NCBI GenBank assembly: GCA_004014935.1
Contig: CP025321.1
Location: forward strand, 558,001 to 622,000
Origin: Saccharomycopsis malanga
Lineage: Eukaryota > Ascomycota > Saccharomycetes > Ascoideales > Saccharomycopsidaceae
Length of the DNA: 64,000 bases
Reading direction: 5' to 3'
Of this stretch, positions 53,606-62,872 are shown piece after piece. Below the pieces are notes generated by a model that was not told the DNA's origin, made no database searches, and saw only the letters and a program-made list of their open reading frames with translations. Each line of letters opens with the position of its first letter. Position 1 is the stretch's first letter. The position numbers and the translations under genes were made by a program.

Positions 53606-53785
53606 CTGGATCTGATGGCTCAGTGACCGGTGCTCTCGGAAAAGAAAAAAAAGACATAACAGGCCCAAGGGTGGAATATTATGATAAACAGGGCATGATT
53701 AGGCTTTACCAAATCCCCTTGGATATAGCGCGTATATACGAAACTTATATGTATTGGGCTCAAAATATTTGATATTATTATTATT
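53606..53785 (+). mobile_element. SINE-like copy S9, variant head
   Basis: Plus-strand copy with a head close to that of S8 (TGATGGCTCAGTGACCGG, TGCTCTCGGAAAAGAAAAAA), a short middle part (AACAGGCCCAAGGGTGG) and the 3' module (CTTTACCAAATCCCC, TATAGCGCGTATATACGAAAC, TATTGGGCTCAAAATATTTG) ending in TATTATTATTATT. It aligns with S1 all along and, like S1, runs into RepB after about 140 bp of shared sequence. Confidence 0.75.
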
Positions 53786-53925
53786 GACCAAAGTGAAGCC
53801 TGATCGATAACAGTTAGTGCATGCTTTGTGTGTATAACCAAAAAAAATCGGCATATTAATTGCCAAAATATACTTTCGAAAAGTAAAAATATTCTCTCTT
53901 TTTAACAAAAATATGCCTATATGCC

Positions 53926-54680
53926 TTACTATTGCCAGGTGGCCAAGTTGGTTAGGCCATGCGCCACACAAAATAGTGCAGAATAGTGCAGAAAAAGAAG
54001 TGTGGCGTTCCTCACTTTGGTTTTTTGACTCAATTCCCGCTGTTGACGTTTTGGAATAATCATCAAACGTTTTATTGGATTAACTCAGCTCTATCTAGGT
54101 AAACTTAATTTGAAAAAACAAACACTAGCATTCCAATTTTTTTTGTTATACTACAGTACTATTTATAATAAAAAAATTTAGAGTTTCGAAGAAATATTTG
54201 ATGTAACGGAAAATTGTCAATTTTGACAAATAGTTGGTTCTTTTAAGTCATATTCTAGAGTCTTTGCAGGAACTCAAAGTTTACAAAAATTATATTTCTA
54301 CATTCTTTGAGCCCTAGAGTTATATATTATGTGTTTGTTTTCAAGATTGGGAGTTTATAAATTATCTAATAATGACAAAGTATCATTTTGTCAAAAATTA
54401 CACGTAATTTGTTAACAATCGTCTTTTCTGCTCATCATAAAGACTTTCTTTATTTCTTGATGCTATTCCATAGTTTTTAATTGCTTTATACCTCTGTTCA
54501 GGGAAGTGTATTTTGAAAAAAATGTTTTATTCCTATTCCTATTTAACTTAAAGTCTCCAATGGTTTGACCCTAGTTTGACTTTAGTTTTTTTTGTTCTTA
54601 GTTTCTGATTTGCTTTATTACATTCTTATAGAAGTTAGTATAATGAGTGTTGAAATAGTGTAATGAATATTAGGTTTGAA
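53926..54680 (+). repeat. RepB copy c
   Basis: About 755 bp aligning with copy a (701-1440) throughout and with copy b for its first 580 bp. The A-box-like TGGCCAAGTTGG, hairpin CGCCACAC/GTGTGGCG and two loop units are kept. The roughly 140 bp before it is shared with copy a. No ORF is seen. Identity has not been calculated. Confidence 0.65.
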
Positions 54681-54725
54681 GTATACTGACCATCATTATT
54701 TTTGCTATAAATGATTGATTTTTTC

Positions 54726-54886
<161 letters not shown>

Positions 54887-55050
54887 GTCAACATCAATGA
54901 ACTTGTGTCTTATCCCACTGTTAAAGCTACCACTCTTACAAAAATAACCAAAGAAATATGCAATATATTCGAGATACAAACAAAGCCATTAAAATAACAA
55001 AAAGAAGAACATAAACAGAGTACCTTGAAATAGAACAGAAAATGTTCAAA
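54887..55050. other. UMP1 3' flank
   Basis: Short AT-rich region between the microsatellite and the UMP1 stop; nothing recognised. Confidence 0.4.
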
Positions 55051-55658
55051 TCAAATACCAACTTTTCTTTCCATTTCACTATGAATGTCTTTTGGAATTT
55101 GTTCATCAAAACCTGTGTAAACGTCTTCCCAATCAACAGACATGTCTTTACCAAGCAAAATGTCTCTATGAATATTACTACTACCACCGTCGGCAAGAGC
55201 AACTGGTTTGAAATCCGTCTTGTCTACAATTTCCAACTCCATCACGCGCTTGATTGGCTCAGCAGCGCCAAAAATACGTTTGTATGACTCAAGTTTCAAT
55301 TGGTGCTGTGTCTGATCCCAATTTTTGATACGTGATTCAAGCGGATGACGACCGTTGACTTGTGAAGCAATGGAAAGAGGGCCTTGGCCTGTTTTTAAGG
55401 TATCTGGCAACGCTACAGACTCAGCGACTTCGCCATACTGAGTGGCATTGATTTCCGACTTGAAATCGGATTTTGGAATAATTCTCATGGACTGCAGTAA
55501 TGTTAGTATATGACTGCTTTCATAAAATTCGGATATGACCATTGGATAGCAGTAAAAGTTGACGGAAACTATTAAGTCAAAGACTAACATTTGATGATAC
55601 AACGTCTCAATGCAGTTTTTAAAGAGCCAGCTAAAATACTCAAAAGCTAACTTACCAT
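55051..55658 (-). CDS. UMP1: Proteasome maturation factor Ump1, intron right after the ATG
   Basis: Assembly chaperone of the 20S proteasome core, degraded when the proteasome becomes active. Coding parts on the minus strand are 55658-55656 (ATG only) and 55491-55051, giving 147 aa, the same size as the yeast protein. The intron (55655-55492, 164 nt) has GTAAGT directly after ATG, TACTAAC (plus-strand 55502-55508) and CAG. Joined, the protein starts MSMRIIPKSDFKSEINA and continues with the family blocks PDTLKTGQGPLSIASQ, GRHPLESRIKNWD, RIFGAAEPIKRVMELEIV and SIDWED-like MSVDWEDVY. The long open frame upstream (to 55683) is intron and leader, not protein. Initiation at the internal Met (55488) is the alternative. 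Confidence 0.9.
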
Positions 55659-56076
55659 TGTATTGGTTGTGTTTGTATAACAAAGAGAATATATCAGTAA
55701 AAATAAGCGATAAATAAAATCAAAACTAATAATTGCCACTCTTTGAATGTTAGTACGGTTATGTTGATTTTCAGCAGTTTTCCTAAGGATTGTGCGAATA
55801 TTGATAAGCGCACTAATATAGCTAAACTCTACTGAGTTTATATTTTATTTATTGTGAGTACTACGAATTGACTATGTTTTTAGCATTTGTTTATTGCAAT
55901 ATATAGATTTTCAAAAAGAAGAAGAAAAAGAAGAAAAAGAAGAGCTAGTTGAGTAGTAAATCTAGGCAAGTAGCGATTCTTATAGAAAAAAAGGGGACAT
56001 GAAAAGTAAGAGAAATGGTCGTTAAAAAATAATAAAAGTTCAAAAAATGAAAATTTTGTAATGTGTAAAACAGCAC
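55659..56076. other. Intergenic region between tandem UMP1 and ceramidase
   Basis: About 420 bp, AT-rich, with GAA-rich purine sequence near 55915-55945. No gene recognised. Confidence 0.4.
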
Positions 56077-56937
56077 TCAATCCTTCTTTGGATGTTGCAC
56101 CTTTCTCTCAATGTCAGGAAGAATCCAGAATCTGGTGGTCAACTGATAGTCGTCTTGTTTTCCTGTTTCGAACAATCTAAGGTACTCGAGAAAGATGTCA
56201 TAGTTGTAAACACCATATCCAGTAAAAAAATGCCACCAGCCATGGCCTTCTAAAAGGAAGCCGTATGGGATACCAATAAGTCTTTTCAACTGGGTAATGT
56301 TAACACATAAATGAATGTCCAAGTTCCAAAGAAACCAGCCAAATAGGAATGACAAGACACCTCTTACCATCAACTTGTTCATTTGCGACACTTCCTTGGC
56401 ATACTTTTCTTTGTCGATGCCATTACTGATAATACTGTAAGACTTGTAGATTATAGCAATGTTCAAGAAAGCATAACTGACCTGATGGAACGTAGGGTCT
56501 CTGATGATCAAGTAGACGATGGTAAAGGTTGCAGCCAATGAAGTGACCAACACTGCCATAAATATGCTCTGTTTCTTGGAGTGTCTTTTGGAAAACATGC
56601 TCCAAAATGGCACACATGTTGCGTAAAGCATTGGCAATTCGTCGAGCAACTGAAATTCATACAATAAGGTCATATGGAACAACCAACTTCCGATGCCCAC
56701 AAGCAAAAAACCACAGTTACCAATGATAAATCGTTTCTCAAAACCGTTCTGATATGAACGGTAAATGGCAAAAAGAGCAAAGAAGATGAAAACAGAATTC
56801 GTGGTGGTGTTAACAAACTCACTGATATAATGCGAAATAACATTATTCTCTTCGCACCAATCAATTGTGCTCGTAGGAGCGCCCCAGTAGCTTGTCACAC
56901 TGTCTGGATCGGGATATGGAATAGTGAATCTCACCAT
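56077..56937 (-). CDS. Alkaline ceramidase (YPC1/YDC1 family)
   Basis: Seven-span ER hydrolase that cleaves phytoceramide or dihydroceramide to a long-chain base and a fatty acid (286 aa). Family features: N-terminal YWGAPTSTIDWCEENNVISHYISEFVNTTTN, the zinc-site histidine in GIGSWLFHMTL, and the C-terminal HGWWHFFTGYGVY histidines. S. cerevisiae has two paralogues, YPC1 and YDC1; this single gene cannot be assigned to one. No CTG codon was seen over the part I read. Start: ATG at 56937. It links to sphingolipid synthesis with the ELO and AUR1-like genes elsewhere in the window. Confidence 0.95.
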   Translation of the reverse strand: MVRFTIPYPDPDSVTSYWGAPTSTIDWCEENNVISHYISEFVNTTTNSVFIFFALFAIYRSYQNGFEKRFIIGNCGFLLVGIGSWLFHMTLLYEFQLLDELPMLYATCVPFWSMFSKRHSKKQSIFMAVLVTSLAATFTIVYLIIRDPTFHQVSYAFLNIAIIYKSYSIISNGIDKEKYAKEVSQMNKLMVRGVLSFLFGWFLWNLDIHLCVNITQLKRLIGIPYGFLLEGHGWWHFFTGYGVYNYDIFLEYLRLFETGKQDDYQLTTRFWILPDIERKVQHPKKD

Positions 56938-57396
56938 AATGCACTATACTTGGGTGAACGTCTCGTTAATGCTCTTGAAGGTCTGTTTCGGACAACTTAT
57001 AGACACGCACTAAGTAAGGCGAGCAAGCGTAAATGTCTCGTAGGTAACTAACAAAACTCAGCGTGTCAAGGTCTTGAAAATATAAAAACAGGAGAAGCAA
57101 AAATGAAAAATTTTGCTTTTTCCTTTCTTTTCGTTAAACTTTTTTATGGATTTAGCTGAAACTCGTAGCGGGCGTTGAACAGAGATGATTCAGACGTTAT
57201 CGTGTAACCTTAACTTTGAATCTCAAGCGGTGTTCGGGGATTCCAAGCATATATATATTCTCGGAAACAGCGATTTTGATATTTTACTTGGATCAATAAT
57301 ACCGCGAAGTTGCGATAAGTTGTAAGCCCTTTACGGAAACTACAGGGCAAGGATGCCTAGACCGGTCAGCGATCGGCCCTTTCCAGTTGTTCCGAG

Positions 57397-57420
57397 ATAT
57401 ATATATATATATATATATAT
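57397..57420. repeat. (TA)n dinucleotide repeat
   Basis: About 12 AT/TA units in a row, ending before TTAAAG. Confidence 0.9.
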
Positions 57421-57630
57421 TTAAAGTCTCGACATCTACATTACTCTAATAACCCCATGACTCAAAGCGTACAAAAGAAGATTTTAACATGACCTAATTG
57501 AACCTTATCTTATGCTATCCGGCCCACGTTTAACCTGTATTCCTAACATATATACAGCTTTTCTCCGTTACCTCAGCCTTGACTACTACGTTGACAACTG
57601 CTTTGACATCCTGCCATATTCTGCGCCTTC

Positions 57631-57636
57631 CACGTG
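57631..57636. promoter_or_regulatory. CACGTG (E-box, Cbf1/Pho4-type)
   Basis: A palindromic CACGTG in a GC-rich block some 690 bp upstream of the ceramidase start. It is a known binding site for bHLH factors; use here is unproven. Confidence 0.3.
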
Positions 57637-58112
57637 CACAACAGCGGTCCACTGCGGCCGTTGCGGGCTGAGCATACTATCAGGGTAACCTGTATCGCCG
57701 GGTAATACAATTTTTCATTACGGCGAACAGTTTAAATTGAATCAAATTTTTTTTCAATCAGTAATTTCTTTATATTTTGTTTATAACTTTTAATTACTTT
57801 TAATTACTTTGTAGTGAAAGGGTATTGTCTGAGCGCCATTAGTTATTTTGTTGGGTGTGCAAACAATGCTGTTTGCTCTTCTAACGACATCTAATGTTGA
57901 CCAGGAAGGACGTTATATATATATATTTAGAAAGGGTATGTTTACATTGTTTAGGTATTAATACATGGGCTACAGTGTTTGCAGTGATTATTTGCTAATA
58001 CCAATTGTTCCTACTGAATGCTCCGTGTCGACAATTTGCATATCGTTAAGTTTCAGCCTTGTATGAGCACCACTGTTTCCCAATTGATGTTGTATTAACG
58101 TACAAAAGTTAA

Positions 58113-58120
58113 TGACGTCA
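58113..58120. promoter_or_regulatory. TGACGTCA (CRE-type site)
   Basis: A full palindromic CRE (ATF/CREB-type) in non-coding DNA. It is isolated, so its target gene and function are unknown. Confidence 0.3.
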
Positions 58121-58653
58121 ACTAACAATGAATAGTATGTGCAATTTTGTTATTTGTTGTATGCTGCTAGTTCCATATTTCATGATGACAATTACGCCGG
58201 GCGGACATAATACGTTGCCCATCACTGCTAGCGATAGCAGTAGTCGCACTTTAGTGTACAAATTTTTGAGGTGTTGGTGGGTAATAGTTGATGACCGGCT
58301 TTTGCTGATTTGAATCCACATGCAATAATATTTTGTATGGGTTTCACGAGTGAAAAAGCGTGAATATGTTATAAAAAAAAGCATTGCTAACATATTATAG
58401 TGAATAACTGGCTAGTTTTCAATTTCTTTGCTTAAATGGTATGTGCTTTATTTTGTTTTATGTAGCTTAGCTGGCATGCAACACTTTAATGATGATTTTT
58501 GATATTCACACTGTATGAATTACATTGATTACCAAACACAAAATACTGATTTAATGACTCTGATCTAAAGTGTTGTCCAACTGACTTATATGGCGATTTA
58601 AAATTGAAGCAATTGACTAACCAATCGTAACAGTTTTAGTTTTTAAATTTATA

Positions 58654-58847
58654 TAATAATAATAATAAAAATAATTATAATAATAAGCCTTGTACTTTGG
58701 TCTATATCGTGTTTCAGACAGTTTCACTTGCTTGTAAAGTGATGTTCAGCATCAAGTAAAAAATGTTCGTTTTGGGAATTGAACCCATGTTCCTGTTAGG
58801 TCTTTTTTCTCTTCTAAAACCACAGAGTCATACGGCCCAGTCGATTG
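58654..58847 (-). mobile_element. SINE-like copy S6, head and body, TTA tail, 9-bp duplication
   Basis: Minus-strand copy of 194 bp. The head starts GGGCCGTATGACTCTGTGG, has GAAGAGAAAAAAGACCTAAC, and a B box GGTTCAATTCC (plus-strand 58775-58785). The body has CAAGTGAAACTGTCTGAAAC and CCAAAG, after which a TTA-rich tail follows directly. A 9-bp AAATTTATA flanks it (58645-58653 and 58848-58856). It lacks the 3' module (CCCTTAGACATAGCGCG and onward) of S5. Confidence 0.9.
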
Positions 58848-58856
58848 AAATTTATA

Positions 58857-58998
58857 CATCTATCTCAAGAAGTTATAAAGATGATGTTATTTTTAAGTCT
58901 GCCTTTTACATATACTTGAAATCTAAAATGCATGCCATGAATTTGAAATATAATATACAATAAAGAAACGAATGATTTTTTGCAACAAACCAGAAAAA
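58857..58998. other. RPC31 3' flank
   Basis: A short AT-rich gap after S6; nothing recognised. Confidence 0.4.
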
Positions 58999-59706
58999 TC
59001 AAAATGCTGCTTCGTCATCATTACCATCGCCATCGTCACCAAAGTCTTCGCCATCGTCAAAATACTTTTCGGCATTGTAATCATCATCGTCGTCGTCATC
59101 GAAATCGTCTTCTTCTTCCTCTTCTAAATCTTGTTCCTGATCTTCCTTTTTATCTTTATCATCCTCCACCTCAACAATATTACTGAATTTGGACAAAAGT
59201 TGTTTGGAAAAATCGTCTTGATCACCATTCTCCCCGCCATTTTCATCTCCATTAAGACTGTCCAAGTAAAACTTGCTGCTTTTGGATTGGTAACTGCTCA
59301 ACTTTAATGCATTCTTTCTGACCTTACTGTTGGTATTGATTACTGCGTGGAGTTCTGCGGGGAGAAACTCGATTTTGAAAGGATGATCCTTTATAGACCG
59401 CGAAATCTTTCTCTTTTTAGCATACCGATCAGAATACCGTTTGATACCGTCATTAATACCGACATCCTCTACCTGGTCCACTGCACCTTTTGCACTCAAA
59501 CTAGATCCAGTAAAGAAAGGCCCGTCCTTCATGAGTTCTTGAAAATGTATGAATTGTGCACATGTGATTTTCTCTGCTTCATTCAATGGTCCATTAACAG
59601 GAAGTGCCATGGTTCGTTTACCATCGATATCTAGCTGGATTTCCTTGAGATCTTTGTAATCTAATCCAAGCCCAAAGGCTCCTCCACCATATCCTCTTCT
59701 ACTCAT
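58999..59706 (-). CDS. RPC31: RNA polymerase III subunit C31
   Basis: Subunit of the Pol III-specific trimer (C31-C34-C82) needed for initiation (235 aa; 251 in S. cerevisiae). It starts MSRRGYGGGAFGLGLDYKDL, has the conserved MALPVNGPLNEAEKITCAQF and the hydrophilic KRYSDRYAKKRKISRSIKDH, and ends with the acidic tail typical of C31, including NAEKYFDDGEDFGDDGD. Start: ATG at 59706. A flavoprotein gene follows upstream on the same strand. Confidence 0.92.
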   Translation of the reverse strand: MSRRGYGGGAFGLGLDYKDLKEIQLDIDGKRTMALPVNGPLNEAEKITCAQFIHFQELMKDGPFFTGSSLSAKGAVDQVEDVGINDGIKRYSDRYAKKRKISRSIKDHPFKIEFLPAELHAVINTNSKVRKNALKLSSYQSKSSKFYLDSLNGDENGGENGDQDDFSKQLLSKFSNIVEVEDDKDKKEDQEQDLEEEEEDDFDDDDDDDYNAEKYFDDGEDFGDDGDGNDDEAAF

Positions 59707-60071
59707 CTTGAAATTTATTGAAAAATCCTATGAAAAGTCTCCAGGTTGCTAAAAAACAAATTTATGTAATTAACGGTAGTCGAGCTGGCTCCAAAAAGTA
59801 GACACCAGTGACCAAAAGTGGTTCAATATATTAGGAAATAAGTCCTAAGTGTACCCATAAACAGAAAATTTTTGCTTAGTATTGCCTAATTTTTCACATT
59901 TTTCATTTTCTGCATCATGTGCAATATACGCGCGCAACCCCAACATGCATTGTAAGAGTAAACCAAGTATTTACAGTAGTGGGAATAATAATAAACGTAA
60001 TAAATTAGCTATTAAGCAATACTATAAACTGTTATTTTTAATGTAGAGATAGCATTAGAAAAGTAAGCTGC
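59707..60071. other. Promoter of RPC31 / 3' flank of flavoprotein gene
   Basis: About 365 bp, AT-rich, with a short CG-rich ACGCGCGCAAC near 59929-59938. No gene recognised. Confidence 0.4.
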
Positions 60072-60995
60072 TCAATTGTACCAGTTGCCAAAACATAGCT
60101 CATGAGAGACCATGGAGCCTGCTACAGTTCCTTGACCTGCTGCAACGGAAAGAGTTCTCATTCTTACTGAACAGTCTCCACTAGCATATACGCCAGGGAT
60201 ATTAGTTTTTTGGAAGGCATCAACTTTGATCAATCCAAATGAGTCTAATGTGACCCCCAAACTTTTCAAAATCTCCTTGTTGTTTACAGTGGATGGAGGC
60301 ATCATATACAACACATCAAGCTCAAACTCGTTACCATCAGCTGTAATTGCCTTCCTTAAACTGTAGCCTTCTCCAATAACTTTGACAACCTTGCTTTTAT
60401 GTACGGCAATCTTTTTTTTGTTAATAGTGCTGATAAAAGATTCGTCCAAGCTTGTGAACAAATCGTTGTCGATAAAAAGCGTAATATCATTGCTCCAATT
60501 ATTGATCATTGGAAGAAGCATTTTGCAAACAGCTAAAGACGTAAAGTACACACCTGTTCTTTGATTTGCATATTCATAGCCATGACAGTACGGACAAGTG
60601 ATTATGGAGTTCCCCCAAAACTGCTTTAACCCTTCAACACCTGCTTTTTCAATGTGATCGTTTACCCCGCTAGCAAATATCACCTTCTTAGTTTTAAAGG
60701 TGTCTTTACTGTCTACTACGATCTCAAAAGAGTCGCCAGATGGGCTCACATTGGTCACCTCGCCCTGTTTGATCTCAACCGTTGGATAACGTTTAACCTG
60801 CTCTAAACCCCGTGATCTAATCACCAAAGGGTTCTCTCCATCATGGGTAACAAAATTGTGAGACTCAATAGCATATCTGTTGCAAGGAACACCCATATCA
60901 ATACAGACTACTTTGCGGAGAGCTCTGGCTAACGTCAAGGTTGCCGAGAGTCCGGAAATACTTCCTCCGATCACCACAGCGTCATAGGCAGTCAT
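60072..60995 (-). CDS. FAD/NAD(P)-dependent CxxC oxidoreductase, thioredoxin-reductase-like (GliT/HlmI type)
   Basis: Flavoprotein of 307 aa in the thioredoxin-reductase-like fold. It has an N-terminal FAD-binding VVIGGSISGLSATLTLARA, a CPYCHGYE redox motif (Cys-134, Cys-137), and a C-terminal GVYASGDCSVRMRTLSVAAGQGT for FAD. The CPYCHGYE spacing is that of the GliT/HlmI dithiol oxidase group, in which the disulfide is made with O2; this is inferred from family resemblance and was not checked. Classical yeast thioredoxin reductase Trr1 has CAVC in a longer context, so this is a different gene. The frame is open upstream to a TTG (61088); the ATG at 60995 starts right before the FAD domain. 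Its spread in yeasts is patchy as far as I know, so lateral transfer is conceivable. Confidence 0.8.
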   Translation of the reverse strand: MTAYDAVVIGGSISGLSATLTLARALRKVVCIDMGVPCNRYAIESHNFVTHDGENPLVIRSRGLEQVKRYPTVEIKQGEVTNVSPSGDSFEIVVDSKDTFKTKKVIFASGVNDHIEKAGVEGLKQFWGNSIITCPYCHGYEYANQRTGVYFTSLAVCKMLLPMINNWSNDITLFIDNDLFTSLDESFISTINKKKIAVHKSKVVKVIGEGYSLRKAITADGNEFELDVLYMMPPSTVNNKEILKSLGVTLDSFGLIKVDAFQKTNIPGVYASGDCSVRMRTLSVAAGQGTVAGSMVSHELCFGNWYN

Positions 60996-61574
60996 ATTGT
61001 GCTTACTATTGATTTTTGATGAAATATCATTCAAACAATGAGCGTCAGCTTGTCCACTTAAATAATTTACGGCTACATTGGTTTTCAAGAATCACTGGAT
61101 ACTAATGTCTACCATCTGATAACCATCAAAGTTGTTTTCGAAGCCAGGTGTATAGAACGCTCTATTTTAACCTAAATAGGAAACCTACCCCGCGAATCCC
61201 CATAAAAGTTGCCTCTAGACACATATTGGCTAACACTTGACTCTGTCGTATAGTTTACAAGTGTTCTGCATGGCTTCTACACTACGAGGCTATTTGTCAA
61301 AGTCCTTCTACTTGAACTTTAGGCGTGTTGATAATTATATACAAACATATTTAGAAGATAACATTCGGAGGTGAAGAAACTTATCATAGTATAATAAGAT
61401 AACTGAATATTTACATAATCTCCTGGCGCATCTAAAGTTCATGCTGACTCCGCTTGAAAGATGCGTGAGAAGCACTAATCACAATCAAACATCATCGTAG
61501 ATACTGCTAGGCCTTTCTAATTGTATTGATCCTGTTGTAATATCTTTGAGCATATAATTAATTGCCCATATCTG
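60996..61574. other. Divergent promoter of flavoprotein and AUR1-like genes
   Basis: About 580 bp with no gene recognised; AT-rich. Confidence 0.45.
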
Positions 61575-62672
61575 ATGCCTGGCCTTTTAGTGTTGGAACA
61601 TATCACGGACAGATCAGCACCGTCAAGTCCAGTGGAAAAGTTTCAATATGGCGGTAGAAAACCCAGACAAGCAATGGGTCTGTCAACAGTAATACAATCA
61701 ATTTACGTTGCATTTTCTCAGCTAGATACCAGCAGAGACATAACAAAGGCTCTTTATAAAGTACGACGTCATCAATGGCAGTATTGGGACATCCACTATG
61801 TCGTGGCTGCCATAGCGTTTGGCTATGCCTACTATATTATTGAATCCCCGGGTATCATGGCCAAAACAATAATAATGGTCTTGTTGGTAATATCGCTACT
61901 TGTGCCTGTGTTGTCACAGTTCTTTCTTCCAGCACTACCGATTCTAAGCTGGTTGGTGCTATTCTATTCATGTGGTTCCGTTCCAGTGTCTATGAGGCCG
62001 CCTATCCAGGTTCTGTTTTTGCCTGCCATAGAGACTATCTTCTACGGCGACGATTTGTCCAATATCTTGTCGTCGTACACACATCCAGTTTTGGATATTC
62101 TTGCCTGGATTCCCTACGGACTGGTCCATTTTGTTCTTCCGTTCGTCACTGCCTTTTTGGTCTTTATAGTAGCACCTCCCACCAGCTTACACGCCTTCTC
62201 GTTCTCTTTTGGCTACATGAATCTCATTGGCGTCCTGTGTCAACTCTGGATGCCCTGTGCCCCGCCTTGGTACCGCTATCACTACGGTCTACTGCCAGCT
62301 AATTACACTATTTCTGGTTCTGCGGGCGGTTTGGCTCGGGTAGATCGTCTCCTGGGCCATGACATGTACTCTACATCTTTTGGTGCATCACCTATGGTGT
62401 TTGGTGCCCTTCCGTCACTCCATTCTGGATGCGCCGTAATGATCTCACTCCATCTGGACCGCCTTTTCCCCAACCTCCGTATCTTGTGGACACTCTATGT
62501 ATTGTGGATCTGGTGGAGCACCATGTATCTAACACACCACTATTTTATCGACTTGGTCTGTGGCGGCATACTCGCCTATTTGGTGTTTCATCTGGTTACC
62601 TTTAAACATAGTAAGCACTTTGGCGATACGTTGCCTTTACCGGTTGCCGAGAGCGTTTTCAATCATAAATAA
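61575..62672 (+). CDS. Inositol phosphorylceramide synthase, AUR1-like, divergent
   Basis: Golgi membrane enzyme that transfers phosphoinositol from phosphatidylinositol to ceramide (365 aa; Aur1 of S. cerevisiae 401). It keeps the PAP2-type motifs: YGDDLSNILSSYTHPVLDIL, then AWIPYGLVHF, PPTSLHAFSFSFGYMNLIGV, GALPSLHSGCA and STMYLTHHYFIDL (active-site His and Asp). The N-terminus differs and the C-terminus is short. Compared with neighbours, it uses CTG codons freely (about eight, some at positions that are Leu in Aur1) and more GC-ending codons. It may be a divergent second copy, a fast-evolving orthologue or an acquired gene. Start: ATG at 61575; a later in-frame ATG (near residue 34) is an alternative. 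Confidence 0.85.
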   Translation: MPGLLVLEHITDRSAPSSPVEKFQYGGRKPRQAMGLSTVIQSIYVAFSQLDTSRDITKALYKVRRHQWQYWDIHYVVAAIAFGYAYYIIESPGIMAKTIIMVLLVISLLVPVLSQFFLPALPILSWLVLFYSCGSVPVSMRPPIQVLFLPAIETIFYGDDLSNILSSYTHPVLDILAWIPYGLVHFVLPFVTAFLVFIVAPPTSLHAFSFSFGYMNLIGVLCQLWMPCAPPWYRYHYGLLPANYTISGSAGGLARVDRLLGHDMYSTSFGASPMVFGALPSLHSGCAVMISLHLDRLFPNLRILWTLYVLWIWWSTMYLTHHYFIDLVCGGILAYLVFHLVTFKHSKHFGDTLPLPVAESVFNHK

Positions 62673-62872
62673 CTCATGTATTTGTAGTTTAGTTAGAAAC
62701 GAGTTTTGAGTGGAATAGCTAACTCTGAAAGTGTTTGGATTCCCAAAAAACTATCAATAGCCATCAAATGCTTGTAGTACCAATAATATGTATTCAACGT
62801 ATATATCAGTTAGCTGTGCAACTAATCTAAAGTGGTTAATAATAGAAGAGAGTTTTTCCCTCCAAATGGTTA
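62673..62872. other. AUR1-like gene 3' flank
   Basis: About 200 bp, AT-rich, before SINE-like copy S7. Confidence 0.4.

Larger units (their letters stand above)
56938..58653. other. Long intergenic region upstream of the ceramidase gene
   Basis: About 1.7 kb with no recognised gene. Contents: a GC-balanced block (57160-57400) with short inverted repeats; a (TA)n run (57397-57420); a second GC-rich block (57590-57700) with CACGTG (57631-57636); then AT-rich DNA with TGACGTCA (58113-58120). The region is long for this gene-dense window and could hold an unrecognised RNA gene, but I cannot name one. Confidence 0.45.

Noticed and set aside
57160-57720. Possible centromere or known RNA gene
   Set aside because: No CDE-like order of elements and no match to any yeast RNA that I can recall; only short inverted repeats and isolated sites.
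58182-58308. C/D-box snoRNA-like motifs (ATGATGA and CTGA)
   Set aside because: The motifs are 120 bp apart with no terminal stem; such short words occur by chance.
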